64,000 nt of DNA from the NCBI GenBank assembly GCA_945787885.1, contig CALZJF010000008.1:1-64000 (forward strand), in the 5' to 3' direction. The translations under genes and the position numbers were made by a program. Positions 46,343-54,855 of this stretch are shown one piece after another. The stretch's first letter is position 1. Every line of letters begins with the position of its first letter. The stretch is from an uncultured Bacteroidales bacterium (GTDB lineage: Bacteria > Bacteroidota > Bacteroidia > Bacteroidales > Bacteroidaceae). Under the pieces are notes generated by a model, which was given only the letters and a program-made list of their open reading frames with translations, ran no database searches and was not told the origin of the DNA.

Positions 46343-46463
46343 CATATCGGAAAGAGGAGCGGGGCAGGGAAACTGAAGCTCTCAGGCGACGACTGAGAGC
46401 AACAAAGCCTGCGGAGAGAGAGCTGCACGAGAGAAACGGGCAGGCAGGCACGGCGGCTACGGG

Positions 46464-47195
46464 CTACTTCCCAGTCCGCTCCCGATATTCATTGCGGGCC
46501 TTGAAGATGAGGGCTTCGCAATCGGCGGCATCGGCATCGCGCTCCTTGGCATAACACTGCGCGAGATAGGCGAAGAAGGCATCGTCGCCAACAAGACGGG
46601 CGAAATTCGCACAGCCACGCTTCAGACTTACACTCCGACCGCAGCGCATGGAATTAGTATCCACCAGTGAGAAATGAATGCGCGTGGAAAGACGGTCAGT
46701 GACGGAGTCGAAGAGAATGTTGTCGGCTGAGAAGTCGCGATGCAGAAAGCCATTCTTATGTAGCTGCGCCGAGAAAACGGCAAATTCCTCTGTCACCTTC
46801 CGCCGCTTCTCCTCATCGAGCTTCATGATGTCTGCCATGGAATAGCGATAGGAAGACTTCAGAGAGACGAAATAGCTGACTGAATCAAACAGCCCCTTGG
46901 GGTATCTGACGAAAGCCACGGGCTCCGGACTCTCAAATCCCCGCTCTTTCAGGAGCAACGGCTTGACGTAAGCCCGCCTTGCCCGCGATGCCCTGACGCG
47001 CAGTCGCGTGGCAACCCTGACGGGCAGCGATGCCTTTCCGAAACGCTTGACGCAGAGCGTCAGTCCATCTACCTGAAGCGTACGAATGACATTACGGTCG
47101 CGGTGTATCTCATGGCCTTCATGGTCAAAATGCTCATTGATATGCTCCAGATACTCACGCAAGTGGGCATATCGGGGATTGATGATGATGCGCAT
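46464..47195 (-). CDS. KdkA/InaA-like lipopolysaccharide core kinase
   Basis: A 243-residue protein-kinase-fold enzyme. VDGLTLCVKRFG carries the ATP lysine, HRDFSADN the catalytic loop (His152, Asp154, Asn159), and FSLVDTNSM the metal-binding Asp179. The pattern matches Kdo or heptose kinases of lipopolysaccharide core assembly and the C-terminal half of the fusion at 16222-17691. It is the last gene of a minus-strand operon after a CYTH protein (24-bp gap). The acceptor is not known. Confidence 0.87.
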   Translation of the reverse strand: MRIIINPRYAHLREYLEHINEHFDHEGHEIHRDRNVIRTLQVDGLTLCVKRFGKASLPVRVATRLRVRASRARRAYVKPLLLKERGFESPEPVAFVRYPKGLFDSVSYFVSLKSSYRYSMADIMKLDEEKRRKVTEEFAVFSAQLHKNGFLHRDFSADNILFDSVTDRLSTRIHFSLVDTNSMRCGRSVSLKRGCANFARLVGDDAFFAYLAQCYAKERDADAADCEALIFKARNEYRERTGK

Positions 47196-47219
47196 AAGTA
47201 AAGAAGATCAGCAAGTAAA

Positions 47220-47696
47220 CTAAAGATTCCAGCTTTTGTAAGGCTGTGCGCGGAGCTGCGAGTTATAGTATCTGCGATCGCCCGTCACCTCCTTTCCTAT
47301 CCATTCCGGGCGCACGAAATCCTCCTCCGTGCTGCCCAGTTCCACCTCCGCCACGATGAGTCCGGCATTGTCGCCATGAAACTCATCGACCTCAAAGGTA
47401 TGTCCGTCTGCCATCGGCACGAGCCATCGCGTCTTGTCGATGATGCCGCCCTGGCAGAGTCTGAGCAGGGCGCGGGCATCGTCTGCGCTGACGGGGTATT
47501 CAAATTCGCTCCGCGAGAGCCCATCGTCCGTCGATGGCCCCTTGATGGTCAGGAATCCCGCTTCATCGCGAAGCCGCACACGCACGGTGCGCCCCCTTTC
47601 TGCGCAGATGTAGCCCTGCACGATGTGGGAAGCAGAGGCAGCGAAGGGCCGGAAATCCCCCTCGACGAGGAATTTCCGTTCAATTTCCAAGGTCAT
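47220..47696 (-). CDS. CYTH domain protein (triphosphate tunnel metalloenzyme)
   Basis: A 158-residue CYTH-fold protein starting TLEIERKFLV, the family's EXEXK signature. It has basic and acidic tunnel residues (RTVRVRLRDEAGFLTIKG, SRSEFEYPV, FEVDEFHGDNAGLIVAEVEL). Small bacterial relatives are inorganic or nucleoside triphosphatases; class IV adenylate cyclase activity is the other family option. It is co-transcribed with a small membrane protein upstream (10-bp gap) and a lipopolysaccharide-type kinase downstream. Confidence 0.92.
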   Translation of the reverse strand: MTLEIERKFLVEGDFRPFAASASHIVQGYICAERGRTVRVRLRDEAGFLTIKGPSTDDGLSRSEFEYPVSADDARALLRLCQGGIIDKTRWLVPMADGHTFEVDEFHGDNAGLIVAEVELGSTEEDFVRPEWIGKEVTGDRRYYNSQLRAQPYKSWNL

Positions 47697-47706
47697 CGTG
47701 CCGCTT

Positions 47707-47865
47707 TTAGCCCATCAGGAGCTGATAACTGATGACGGTGATGGCCATAAGCACGAGCAGACCAATGATGATGCCATTGATTACACGGCGAGCCTGACGC
47801 TCTTCGTCAGCAGTAGCTTTCGGAGCCTGCTGCTGCACATATTTCTTAGGAGCTTTTCTTGACAT
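47707..47865 (-). CDS. Small single-span membrane protein, 52 residues
   Basis: Basic cytoplasmic N-terminus (MSRKAPKKYVQQQAPKATAD), then one hydrophobic helix, INGIIIGLLVLMAITVISYQ, at the C-terminus. No homology is recognised. An in-frame start at 47916 would add 17 residues, but 47865 fits better before the basic region. It heads the CYTH-kinase operon (10-bp gap). Confidence 0.7.
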   Translation of the reverse strand: MSRKAPKKYVQQQAPKATADEERQARRVINGIIIGLLVLMAITVISYQLLMG

Positions 47866-47900
47866 GATATGAATGATGTTTGATGTTGGTTCTACATTAA

Positions 47901-48091
47901 AGGTAGGTTCTATCAATTAGTTTTCAATGTAAGGCAGTGTTTCTGTTTTACTTGGATGTCTTCACGCCTCTCGCACCGTATCTTTTTGTCTTTCATTCAG
48001 TCACGTAGCCCGCTACGCTCCCTCATAAAAAACAAAAACCTACGGCACGATAGTCGCAAATACATCGCAAGCTAATTGATAGAACCTACCT
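47901..48091 (-). mobile_element. 191-bp MITE-like foldback element, copy M3 (inverted)
   Basis: A full-length copy in opposite orientation to M1 and M2, again exactly 191 bp between AGGTAGGTTCTAT and ATAGAACCTACCT. The central hairpin has a few changes (GTATCTTTTTGTC on one arm). It lies just upstream of the small membrane protein gene and may influence its promoter. Confidence 0.85.
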
Positions 48092-48094
48092 AAA

Positions 48095-48174
48095 AGCAGC
48101 TTCCATCAATTAGTTTTCAATGCAAGGCAGTGCCTCTGTCTTACTTAGATGCCTTCACGCGACAGAACCTACCC
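48095..48174 (-). mobile_element. Internally deleted copy M4 of the foldback element
   Basis: 80 bp next to M3, same orientation. It keeps one end (CATCAATTAGTTTTCAATG, GGCAGTG, CTTCACGC) and then jumps to the opposite terminus (AGAACCTACC), so about 110 bp including the hairpin is missing. Confidence 0.75.
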
Positions 48175-48193
48175 AAGGAAAAAAGAAGTCCGC

Positions 48194-49315
48194 CTATCCA
48201 GCGTTCTCCGTTCCGGCAAACTCCATGAGGTAAGCCTTGATGAAGCCGTCGATTTTTCCGTCCATCACGCCTCCCACGTCTGAGGTCTGATAGTTCGTGC
48301 GATGGTCCTTCACGCGGCGGTCATCGAAGACGTAGGAGCGAATCTGCGAGCCCCATTCTATCTTCTTCTTCCCGGCTTCAATCTTCGCCTGCGCTGCCTG
48401 CCGGCGTTTCAGCTCTCGGTCGTAGAGATTGGAGCGCAGCAGTCGCATGGCGTTCTCGCGGTTCTGCAGCTGCTTGCGGCTCTCGGTGTTTTCGATGAGG
48501 ATTTCCTCCTCCTCTCCCGTATCGGGGTCGGTGTATTGATAGCGCAGGCGCACGCCCGTCTCCACCTTATTGACATTCTGACCACCCGCACCGCTCGACC
48601 GGAAGGTGTCCCAGCTGATGCGTGAGGGATCGACATAGACCTCGATGGTGTCATCGACGAGGGGCGTGACGAACACGCTGGCGAACGATGTCATGCGCTT
48701 GCCCTGCGCATTGTAGGGACTGACGCGCACGAGGCGGTGAACGCCATTTTCGCTTTTCAGGTAGCCATACGCCATTTCGCCCTCAATCTCCATCGTGACG
48801 GTCTTGATGCCCGCCTCGTCGCCGTCGATGAGGTTGGCAATCGTCACCTTGTAGTCGTGCTGTTCGGCATAGCGCATATACATACGCATGAGCATCTGCG
48901 CCCAATCCTGCGCCTCCGTGCCTCCCGCGCCCGAGTTGATTTTCAGGACGCACGCCATGCCGTCCTCCTCTTCGCGGAGCATGTTCTTGAGTTCGAGGGC
49001 CTCAATGGCCGCCACCGCCTTGGCATACGCCTCGTCCACCTCTTCCTCCGTCACCATCTCATCGCGGTAGAACTCCAGTGCGAGCTGCACCTCGTCAGCC
49101 AGTCCGCGCACCTCCTTGTAGCCGTCAATCCATTTTTCCAGTCCTTTCACGAGTTTCATCTGCTCTTCAGCCCGCTCGCGGTCGTTCCAGAATTCCGGGT
49201 CTTGCGTTCGGAGCTGTTCCTCCTCGTGTTGCATGATTTTGGCATCAATATCGAGGTAGTGGTGCAGCGACTCCACTCGCTCCGCCAGTGCTTTTTGTTG
49301 TTCTTGAGTTATCAT
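48194..49315 (-). CDS. prfB: Peptide chain release factor 2
   Basis: A 373-residue class I release factor. The GGQ peptidyl-hydrolysis loop lies in RSSGAGGQNVNKVETGVRL, preceded by NSGAGGTEAQDWAQML. The stop-codon recognition tripeptide position reads SPY (VRVSPYNAQGKRM), where E. coli RF2 has SPF. The gene is open in one frame from the ATG at 49315, so no programmed +1 frameshift is used. It lies 18 bp downstream of an acyl-CoA synthetase gene in a probable operon. Confidence 0.95.
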   Translation of the reverse strand: MITQEQQKALAERVESLHHYLDIDAKIMQHEEEQLRTQDPEFWNDRERAEEQMKLVKGLEKWIDGYKEVRGLADEVQLALEFYRDEMVTEEEVDEAYAKAVAAIEALELKNMLREEEDGMACVLKINSGAGGTEAQDWAQMLMRMYMRYAEQHDYKVTIANLIDGDEAGIKTVTMEIEGEMAYGYLKSENGVHRLVRVSPYNAQGKRMTSFASVFVTPLVDDTIEVYVDPSRISWDTFRSSGAGGQNVNKVETGVRLRYQYTDPDTGEEEEILIENTESRKQLQNRENAMRLLRSNLYDRELKRRQAAQAKIEAGKKKIEWGSQIRSYVFDDRRVKDHRTNYQTSDVGGVMDGKIDGFIKAYLMEFAGTENAG

Positions 49316-49333
49316 TCAGTTATTGTTATAGAA

Positions 49334-51145
49334 TCATTCGGCATACATCCCATTGATGATGTCGGCATAATTGTCATAGACCACGCGCCTCTTGATTTTC
49401 AGCGTATTGGTGAGCTCGCCGTTGTCCATACTGAAGGCTTTCGGCAGGAGCGTGAAGCGCTTGATTTTCTCGTAGTGCGCCAAATCCTGCTGCAACGTCT
49501 CGATGCGGTCAGCCAGGAAGGCCCTGACTCGCTCATCGCGGCAGAGCTCCTCGCGCGAGGCACACCCGATGCCCTGAGCGGCAGCCCACTCTTCCAGCAC
49601 GGCAAAGTTGGGGACGATGAGTGCCGCCACGAACTTGCGCCGGTCCGCCACGACGACTGCCTGCTCGAAATGCCTGTCAATCGTCAGTTTGCCCTCAATG
49701 AGCTGCGGGGCTATATATTTTCCGTTGGAAGTCTTGAAAAGGTCCTTGATACGGTCAGTGATATAAAGTTCGCCGTCCTTGATGTATCCCGCATCGCCCG
49801 TTCTGAACCATCCGTCAGCCGTGAAAGCCGCCTGCGTCTCCGAGGCATTTTTGTAGTAGCCCGGCATGACGGTCTTTCCGCGTACGAGGATTTCGCCCTC
49901 TTCGCTGATTTTCACCTCCACGCCCGGCAATGGGCGTCCGATGGATCCGGGCGTGACACGCTGGTTGAGATAATCGAACGACACGGAGGCACACGTCTCC
50001 GTCAGTCCGTAGCCCACGATGATGTTGAAACCCACGGCGTGGCCGAACACCTCTATTTCGGGCGAGAAGGCCGCTCCAGCCACGGGGAAGAAGTTCGGGC
50101 GGTCGAGCCCCAGCGTCTTCTGCAGCAGGCGGACGATGGTGCGCTCGTACATCTCGTGTTTAAGGCGCAGGCCGACGGGAGCAGGGATGCCCTTGGCCTT
50201 GTATTGTTGCCAATAGACTTTTCCCACCTCGATGGCATCGGCTATGAGGCGACGCTGCAGGCCGCTGCTCTTCTCCGCCTTCTCCATGACGCCGAGATAG
50301 AGCTTCTCCCAGAATCTCGGCACGGAGCACATACATGTGGGCCGCACCTCCTTGAGCGACGTCAGGATGTCCTGCGGGCGGAGATTGACGGCGAGCGTGG
50401 CGCCGCAGGTCAGGCAGAGCTTCGTCCATGCCCCCTCGAAGACATGGGTGTAGGGCAGGAAGTTCATCACGACATCGCGCTCGCTCAGGGGCAAGACGCG
50501 CTGATGGGCCTCGAGGGCGAAGCTGTACTGCCCGTGCGTGAGGACGACTCCCTTCGAAACGCCCGTCGTGCCAGAGGTGTAGAGTATGTTGGCCGTGTCT
50601 TCCGGGCGCGCGTCGTACTGCCGGCGGTGGTATTCCGCCGTCAGGTCAGCGCGGTCAGCCCCCAGCCGCAGGAAATCCTCGAAATACATCGAGAGATGGT
50701 CGGCCTCGGCGCGCTTCACCTTCGGGTCGAAGATGACGATGTTCTCAAGCGAATGGCAGAGAGCGAGCACGGAGAACACCGTGTCGTACTGCTGCTGCTC
50801 GCCGACGAATATGAGCCTCACCTGCGCATCATTGACCATGTAGCTCACCTGTGCAGCACTCGTGGTGGCATAGAAGGGGATGGCTACTGCCCGGATGCCG
50901 AAAGCTCCAAATTCGCTGTAGAGATATTCGGGCTTGTTCTGCGAGAAGATGGCAATGTTCTCCTGCACATTGATGCCCAAGGCGAGCATAGCCAGACTGG
51001 CACTGCTGACGCGGGCGTCAAAGGCATTCCAACTCACTTCCCGCCATCGGCCTTCGGCATAGTCCTTATACTTCAGCGCGGTGCGTTCGCCATAGATTTT
51101 TGCTCCCTCATGTATGAGCCGGGCAAGATGGGGATTGATTTTCAT
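49334..51145 (-). CDS. Long-chain acyl-CoA synthetase (AMP-forming)
   Basis: A 603-residue ANL-superfamily enzyme activating fatty acids with ATP and CoA. The AMP-binding P-loop is ILYTSGTTGVSKGVVLTH, followed by MNFLPYTHVFEG, GYGLTETCASVSFD and GWFRTGDAGYIKDGELYITDRIKDLFKTSNGKYIAP with the C-terminal domain hinge. The frame is open to 51349, but the family-like start is MKINPHLARLIHEGAKIYG at 51145. It has a promoter word at 51225-51233 and is co-transcribed with prfB. Confidence 0.94.
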   Translation of the reverse strand: MKINPHLARLIHEGAKIYGERTALKYKDYAEGRWREVSWNAFDARVSSASLAMLALGINVQENIAIFSQNKPEYLYSEFGAFGIRAVAIPFYATTSAAQVSYMVNDAQVRLIFVGEQQQYDTVFSVLALCHSLENIVIFDPKVKRAEADHLSMYFEDFLRLGADRADLTAEYHRRQYDARPEDTANILYTSGTTGVSKGVVLTHGQYSFALEAHQRVLPLSERDVVMNFLPYTHVFEGAWTKLCLTCGATLAVNLRPQDILTSLKEVRPTCMCSVPRFWEKLYLGVMEKAEKSSGLQRRLIADAIEVGKVYWQQYKAKGIPAPVGLRLKHEMYERTIVRLLQKTLGLDRPNFFPVAGAAFSPEIEVFGHAVGFNIIVGYGLTETCASVSFDYLNQRVTPGSIGRPLPGVEVKISEEGEILVRGKTVMPGYYKNASETQAAFTADGWFRTGDAGYIKDGELYITDRIKDLFKTSNGKYIAPQLIEGKLTIDRHFEQAVVVADRRKFVAALIVPNFAVLEEWAAAQGIGCASREELCRDERVRAFLADRIETLQQDLAHYEKIKRFTLLPKAFSMDNGELTNTLKIKRRVVYDNYADIINGMYAE

Positions 51146-51224
51146 AGCTGACCGTTTGGTTGGTGATGCTTTTCCTGAGGGGCTTTCCGAGAATGTGCCC
51201 CGTGGGAAAAGCACTCTTTGAGTG

Positions 51225-51233
51225 GCAAAGTTA
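51225..51233 (-). promoter_or_regulatory. Promoter of the acyl-CoA synthetase-prfB operon
   Basis: Minus-strand TAACTTTGC, 80 bp upstream of the start codon. No clear TTTG box. Confidence 0.65.
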
Positions 51234-51408
51234 GCAATTATTATTGAAAACTGATAAAAATGTGCTTTCTTTTTTGTGATTTCTCCAGGCAGACGCCTGA
51301 AAGTGGGGCGATTGGGGGCTTGTCGGGCTACTCTGCGGGCTGAGGGCAAGGGCTGTCCGTGCGGCGGAGCTATGCTGCGAGGCTCCGCCGTGCCATCTGT
51401 GCACTCAT

Positions 51409-51459
51409 TTTCGTTAAGGATATTTAACGCGAAAGGGTACGAAATCTGTTAAACCCTTT
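51409..51459. promoter_or_regulatory. Pair of GTTAA-type palindromes
   Basis: CGTTAA-6 bp-TTAACG (51409-51426) and GTTAAA-CCC-TTTAAC (51445-51459), 18 bp apart, upstream of the acyl-CoA synthetase promoter. They could be operator half-site pairs for a dimeric regulator; this is inferred from symmetry alone. Confidence 0.4.
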
Positions 51460-51507
51460 AACATTTCAGGCTGAAAACGGGCATTTCGGCCGACGAATGT
51501 CCGCCTC

Positions 51508-51655
51508 ACGGCGAAAACGAGGGACTTCGCCGCCCATTCCGAGGGACATGTTGTCCAGAAAGTGGCCACATCGCCCCCTCAAAATGGCCACTTTGACGAT
51601 CAGAGTAATCACTTTGGCCCCAAAAAGTGACCACTATTTGCCTCCAACGTGCCGT
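51508..51655 (+). repeat. 22-bp-period palindrome array, locus E (four units)
   Basis: Aligned unit positions are 51563, 51585, 51606 and 51628 (22, 21, 22 bp). Cores are AAAGTGGCCACAT, AAAATGGCCACTTT, AGAGTAATCACTTT and AAAAGTGACCACT, with CCCC spacers in two gaps. The left flank has GGCGAAAACGAGGGACTTCGCC, like the hairpin-containing flanks of A, C and D. The tail is the most diverged of the five. Confidence 0.8.
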
Positions 51656-51667
51656 CGGAAATGCTGA

Positions 51668-51858
51668 AGGTAGGTTCTATCAATTAGCTTTGTCAGATTT
51701 TGAGATTATTTTCGAGTTCAAATTGTAAGTTGAAGAGGGAGCGTAGCGGGCTACGTGACTGAATGAAAGACAAAAATCTATGGCACGAGAGGCGCGAAGG
51801 CATCCAAGCAAAACAGGAACACTGCCTTACATTGAAAACTAATTGATAGAACCTACCT
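51668..51858 (+). mobile_element. 191-bp MITE-like foldback element, copy M5 (left arm replaced)
   Basis: Same total length and termini as M1-M3. The right half matches (GAGGGAGCGTAGCGGGCTAC, TGAATGAAAGACAAAAAT, GGAACACTGCC). The left arm from about 51690 to 51735 (TTTGTCAGATTTTGAG and onward) is unrelated, so the long hairpin cannot form. Confidence 0.8.
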
Positions 51859-51985
51859 TAAACCAACAATGAAGAGTCAGGATTGCTTCCACAAAAAAGC
51901 GGGGGAAACAGGGCTGAGCATCAAGAATCTGCGGAGAATCCGGAACGCCCGTAGCCTCCGGAATCTCCGGGAAGTGCAGCCGCAC

Positions 51986-52034
51986 AAAAAAAGCCAGCAC
52001 GAACATCCCCCACGAGGGGGACATCCGTGCTGGC
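51986..52034 (-). terminator. Terminator after gpmI
   Basis: Outer stem GCCAGCAC/GTGCTGGC (51993-52000 with 52027-52034) and inner CCCCC/GGGGG, followed on the minus strand by seven T (51992-51986). Confidence 0.85.
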
Positions 52035-52059
52035 GGAAAGTAAGATCCTGGCAGAAACG

Positions 52060-53580
52060 TCAGTCTTCAATCAGGCAAACGCCCGTCATCTCCTGCGGCT
52101 GCTCCAGTCCCATGATGTGGAGGATGGAGGGAGCCACGTCGGCAAGCACGCCGTTCTTCACCTTCGCTGCCTTGTTTTCGGTGACATAGATGAAGGGGAC
52201 GGGGTTGAGGGAATGGGCCGTGTTGGCAGAACCATCGGGGTTCACGGCGTTGTCGGCATTGCCATGGTCGGCAATGATGATGGTCTCGTAGCCATTTGCC
52301 TTGGCAGCCTCCACCACATCGTGAACACAATTGTCCACCGCCGTCACGGCTTTTTCGATGGCCTCGTAGATACCCGTGTGGCCCACCATGTCGCCGTTGG
52401 CAAAATTGACGACAATCCAGTCGTACTTGCCAGTGCCGATGGCTTCCACGAGCTTGTCCTTCACCTCGTATGCGCTCATTTCAGGCTTGAGGTCATAGGT
52501 GGCCACCTTCGGACTCGCTACGAGGATGCGGTCTTCGCCCTCGAAGGGAGTCTCGCGTCCGCCGTTGAAGAAGAAGGTGACGTGGGCATATTTCTCCGTC
52601 TCTGCGGTGTGGAGCTGGCGCAGGCCCTTCGATGCGAGGTATTCGCCGAGGGTGTTCGTCACGTTCTCCTTCGGGAAGAGCACGTGTACGCTCTGGAAGC
52701 TGGCATCGTAGGGCGTCATGCTGAAGAATTGTATGCCGGGGATGGTGGTCATGCCAGCGTCGGGCATATCTTGCTGTGAGAGCACGATGGTCAGCTCCTT
52801 GGCGCGGTCGTTGCGGAAGTTGAAGAAGATGACCACGTCGCCCTCCTTGATGGTTCCATCGACGGTGGAGTTGTTGATGGGGAGCACGAATTCATCGGTC
52901 ACGCCATCGTCGTAGCTCTGCTGCATGGCTTCCACCATGTCAGTTGCCTGCTTGCCCTCTCCGGCGACGAGGAGGTCGTAGGCCACCTTGACGCGTTCCC
53001 AGCGCTTATCGCGGTCCATGGCGTAGAAACGGCCAACGATGCTGGCAATGTGTGCGCCCTGCTTGGCGCAGTGAGCCTGCAGATCGGCTATGAAACCCTT
53101 GCCGCTGCGGGGGTCGGTGTCGCGGCCATCCATGAAGCAATGCACGAAGGTGCGGTCCTGAACGCCATATTCAGCAGCAATATCCACGAGGCGAAGGATG
53201 TGGTCGAAGCTGGAGTGGACACCGCCCGTAGAGGTCAGGCCCATGAGATGCACGGCCTTTCCCTGCTCGCGGGCATAGGAGTAAGCGCGGACGACTTCGG
53301 GGTTCTGAAGAATCGAGCCGTCGGCACAGGCGCGGTTAATCTTCACGAGGTCTTGATAGACAATGCGTCCGGCACCGATGTTGAGGTGGCCGACTTCGGA
53401 GTTGCCCATCTGGCCGTCAGGAAGTCCGACGTTTTCGCCGCTGGCCTGGAGTTCAGAATGAGGATAGTTGGCGTTAAGATAGTCGAGATAAGGCGTGGGA
53501 GTCTGGAAGATGACGTCGCCCTTGCCCTGATTGCCGATTCCCCATCCGTCGAGAATCATAAGAAGTGCTTTGTGTGCCAT
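52060..53580 (-). CDS. gpmI: 2,3-bisphosphoglycerate-independent phosphoglycerate mutase
   Basis: A 506-residue GpmI of glycolysis, an alkaline-phosphatase-fold enzyme with two Mn ions. The metal-binding ILDGWGIG starts the protein, and the phospho-serine is Ser61 in [43 protein letters not shown] and the late [10 protein letters not shown] carry the remaining ligands. Length is normal. It stands alone with its own terminator and a consensus promoter, divergent from the dcw cluster. Confidence 0.97.
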   Translation of the reverse strand: MAHKALLMILDGWGIGNQGKGDVIFQTPTPYLDYLNANYPHSELQASGENVGLPDGQMGNSEVGHLNIGAGRIVYQDLVKINRACADGSILQNPEVVRAYSYAREQGKAVHLMGLTSTGGVHSSFDHILRLVDIAAEYGVQDRTFVHCFMDGRDTDPRSGKGFIADLQAHCAKQGAHIASIVGRFYAMDRDKRWERVKVAYDLLVAGEGKQATDMVEAMQQSYDDGVTDEFVLPINNSTVDGTIKEGDVVIFFNFRNDRAKELTIVLSQQDMPDAGMTTIPGIQFFSMTPYDASFQSVHVLFPKENVTNTLGEYLASKGLRQLHTAETEKYAHVTFFFNGGRETPFEGEDRILVASPKVATYDLKPEMSAYEVKDKLVEAIGTGKYDWIVVNFANGDMVGHTGIYEAIEKAVTAVDNCVHDVVEAAKANGYETIIIADHGNADNAVNPDGSANTAHSLNPVPFIYVTENKAAKVKNGVLADVAPSILHIMGLEQPQEMTGVCLIED

Positions 53581-53723
53581 AAACTATAACAAATTTTATA
53601 AGGGATTTTTCGGAAGAAACGCGTGAATGCTCAGAAAACACATGGCCTGACAGCTGCTCCGCCTGACGATACAACGGTCTGCCCAACAGAGGGAAGCTGC
53701 GAAGGGCTGCGAATTGAATTGCG

Positions 53724-53755
53724 GCAAAGTTACGTTTTTTTCTGTTGCCCACAAA
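53724..53755 (-). promoter_or_regulatory. Promoter of gpmI
   Basis: Minus-strand TTTG (53755-53752), 19 bp, TAACTTTGC (53732-53724), a full consensus. The leader to the ATG at 53580 is about 140 nt. Confidence 0.8.
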
Positions 53756-53793
53756 AAAAAAGGTTTTTTTTTCAGAGGAATGCTAAAATTGAC

Positions 53794-53802
53794 TAACTTT
53801 GC
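53794..53802 (+). promoter_or_regulatory. Promoter of the dcw cluster
   Basis: TAACTTTGC with a T-rich stretch about 20 bp upstream. It lies about 100 bp before the rsmH start. Confidence 0.7.
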
Positions 53803-53900
53803 GCACAATTCGACGCAGTTTGCCCATAGCTGGCCAAACGCTGCGATGGCACAACGCATACGCAGATTCAGAAAACACCCCAAATATTATTCATCACGCC

Positions 53901-54812
53901 GTGATTTGCCCCACCTATCATATTCCCGTCCTGCTCCACGAAAGCGTGGACGCCCTGCTGCCTGCTGCCGATGGCATCTATGTGGATGTCACCTTCGGAG
54001 GCGGCGGACATAGCCGCGAGGTGCTCCGACGCCTCGGACCCGACGGCAGGCTATTCAGTTTCGATCAGGACGCTGACGCCGAGGCGAATGTGCCTGAGGG
54101 CGAGGAGCGGCTGACATTCGTGCGCTCAAACTTCAGATACCTCACCAACTGGATGCGCTATTACGGCACGATGGGCAAGGTGGACGGCATACTGGCTGAC
54201 CTGGGCGTTTCGAGCCATCATTTTGACGCGGAAGAGCGGGGATTCTCCTTCAGGTTCGACGCTCCGCTCGACATGCGCATGAACGGCCGCGGCGGCGAGA
54301 CGGCTGCCGATGTGCTCAACACGTATGCCGAGGACGACCTCGCCCGGATTCTCTATCTGTATGGCGAACTGAAGAACGGGAAACGGCTGGCGGCAGCCAT
54401 CGTCAGGGCGCGGCAGCAAGCCCGCTTCAGCAGCATCACTTCGCTGCTCGACGTCGTCAGGCCGCTGCTGCCGCGCGAACGGGAAAAGAAGGAGCTGGCG
54501 AAGGTGTTTCAGGCGCTGCGCATTGAGGTGAACCATGAAATGGAGGCACTGGAGGCACTGCTGAAAGGGGCGGTGCGCACACTGCGGCCGGGCGGACGGC
54601 TCGTGGTCCTGACGTACCACAGTCTGGAAGACCGCATGGTGAAGAACTTCATGAAGGCGGGCAACGCGGAAGGCAAGGTGGAGCAGGACTTCTACGGACG
54701 CCGGCTCGCACCGCTCAAGCCCATCGGCAAGGTCTGCGTGCCTTCCGAACAGGAGCAGGCTGAAAATCCGCGAAGCAGAAGCGCGAAGCTGCGCATAGCG
54801 GAAAAACTATAG
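53901..54812 (+). CDS. rsmH: 16S rRNA (cytosine1402-N4)-methyltransferase
   Basis: A 303-residue RsmH (MraW). HIPVLLHESVDALL opens the conserved region, followed by the SAM-binding YVDVTFGGGGHSREVL, DGILADLGVSSHHFDAEERGFSFRFDAPLDMRM and VLTYHSLEDRMVKNF. The frame is open further upstream, but nothing before VICPTYHIPVLL looks conserved, so the GTG at 53901 is the likely start. An ATG-initiated longer form from 53799 would begin inside the promoter. First gene of the dcw run. Confidence 0.95.
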   Translation: MICPTYHIPVLLHESVDALLPAADGIYVDVTFGGGGHSREVLRRLGPDGRLFSFDQDADAEANVPEGEERLTFVRSNFRYLTNWMRYYGTMGKVDGILADLGVSSHHFDAEERGFSFRFDAPLDMRMNGRGGETAADVLNTYAEDDLARILYLYGELKNGKRLAAAIVRARQQARFSSITSLLDVVRPLLPREREKKELAKVFQALRIEVNHEMEALEALLKGAVRTLRPGGRLVVLTYHSLEDRMVKNFMKAGNAEGKVEQDFYGRRLAPLKPIGKVCVPSEQEQAENPRSRSAKLRIAEKL

Positions 54813-54850
54813 GAAACATCTGATAGGAAACATCTGAAGATTATAGCTGA
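54810..54850 (+). repeat. Short tandem duplications between rsmH and ftsL
   Basis: TAGGAAACATCTGA at 54810-54823 is repeated exactly at 54824-54837. AGATTATAGCTGA then partly repeats as AGATTATGGCTCA, which overlaps the ftsL start. The first copy begins with the TAG stop codon of rsmH. Confidence 0.8.
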
Positions 54851-54855
54851 AGATT

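Larger units (their letters stand above)
51146..52059. other. Gene-poor region between the acyl-CoA synthetase and gpmI
   Basis: 914 bp with no recognisable gene. It contains the synthetase promoter, two GTTAA palindromes (51409-51459), array E, foldback element M5 and the gpmI terminator. The two repeat families lie only 13 bp apart here. Confidence 0.6.
53581..53900. other. Divergent intergenic region, gpmI / rsmH
   Basis: 320 bp with no gene; it holds the two divergent promoters. mraZ, which often precedes rsmH, is absent. Confidence 0.65.

Noticed and set aside
49290..49315. Programmed frameshift in prfB
   Set aside because: The whole protein is in one frame from a normal ATG; no internal stop is seen.
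48737..51151. 804-codon open frame on the plus strand
   Set aside because: Antisense to both prfB and the acyl-CoA synthetase gene, which have complete family motifs on the minus strand. The product has no recognisable domain; GC-rich third positions keep the reverse frame open.
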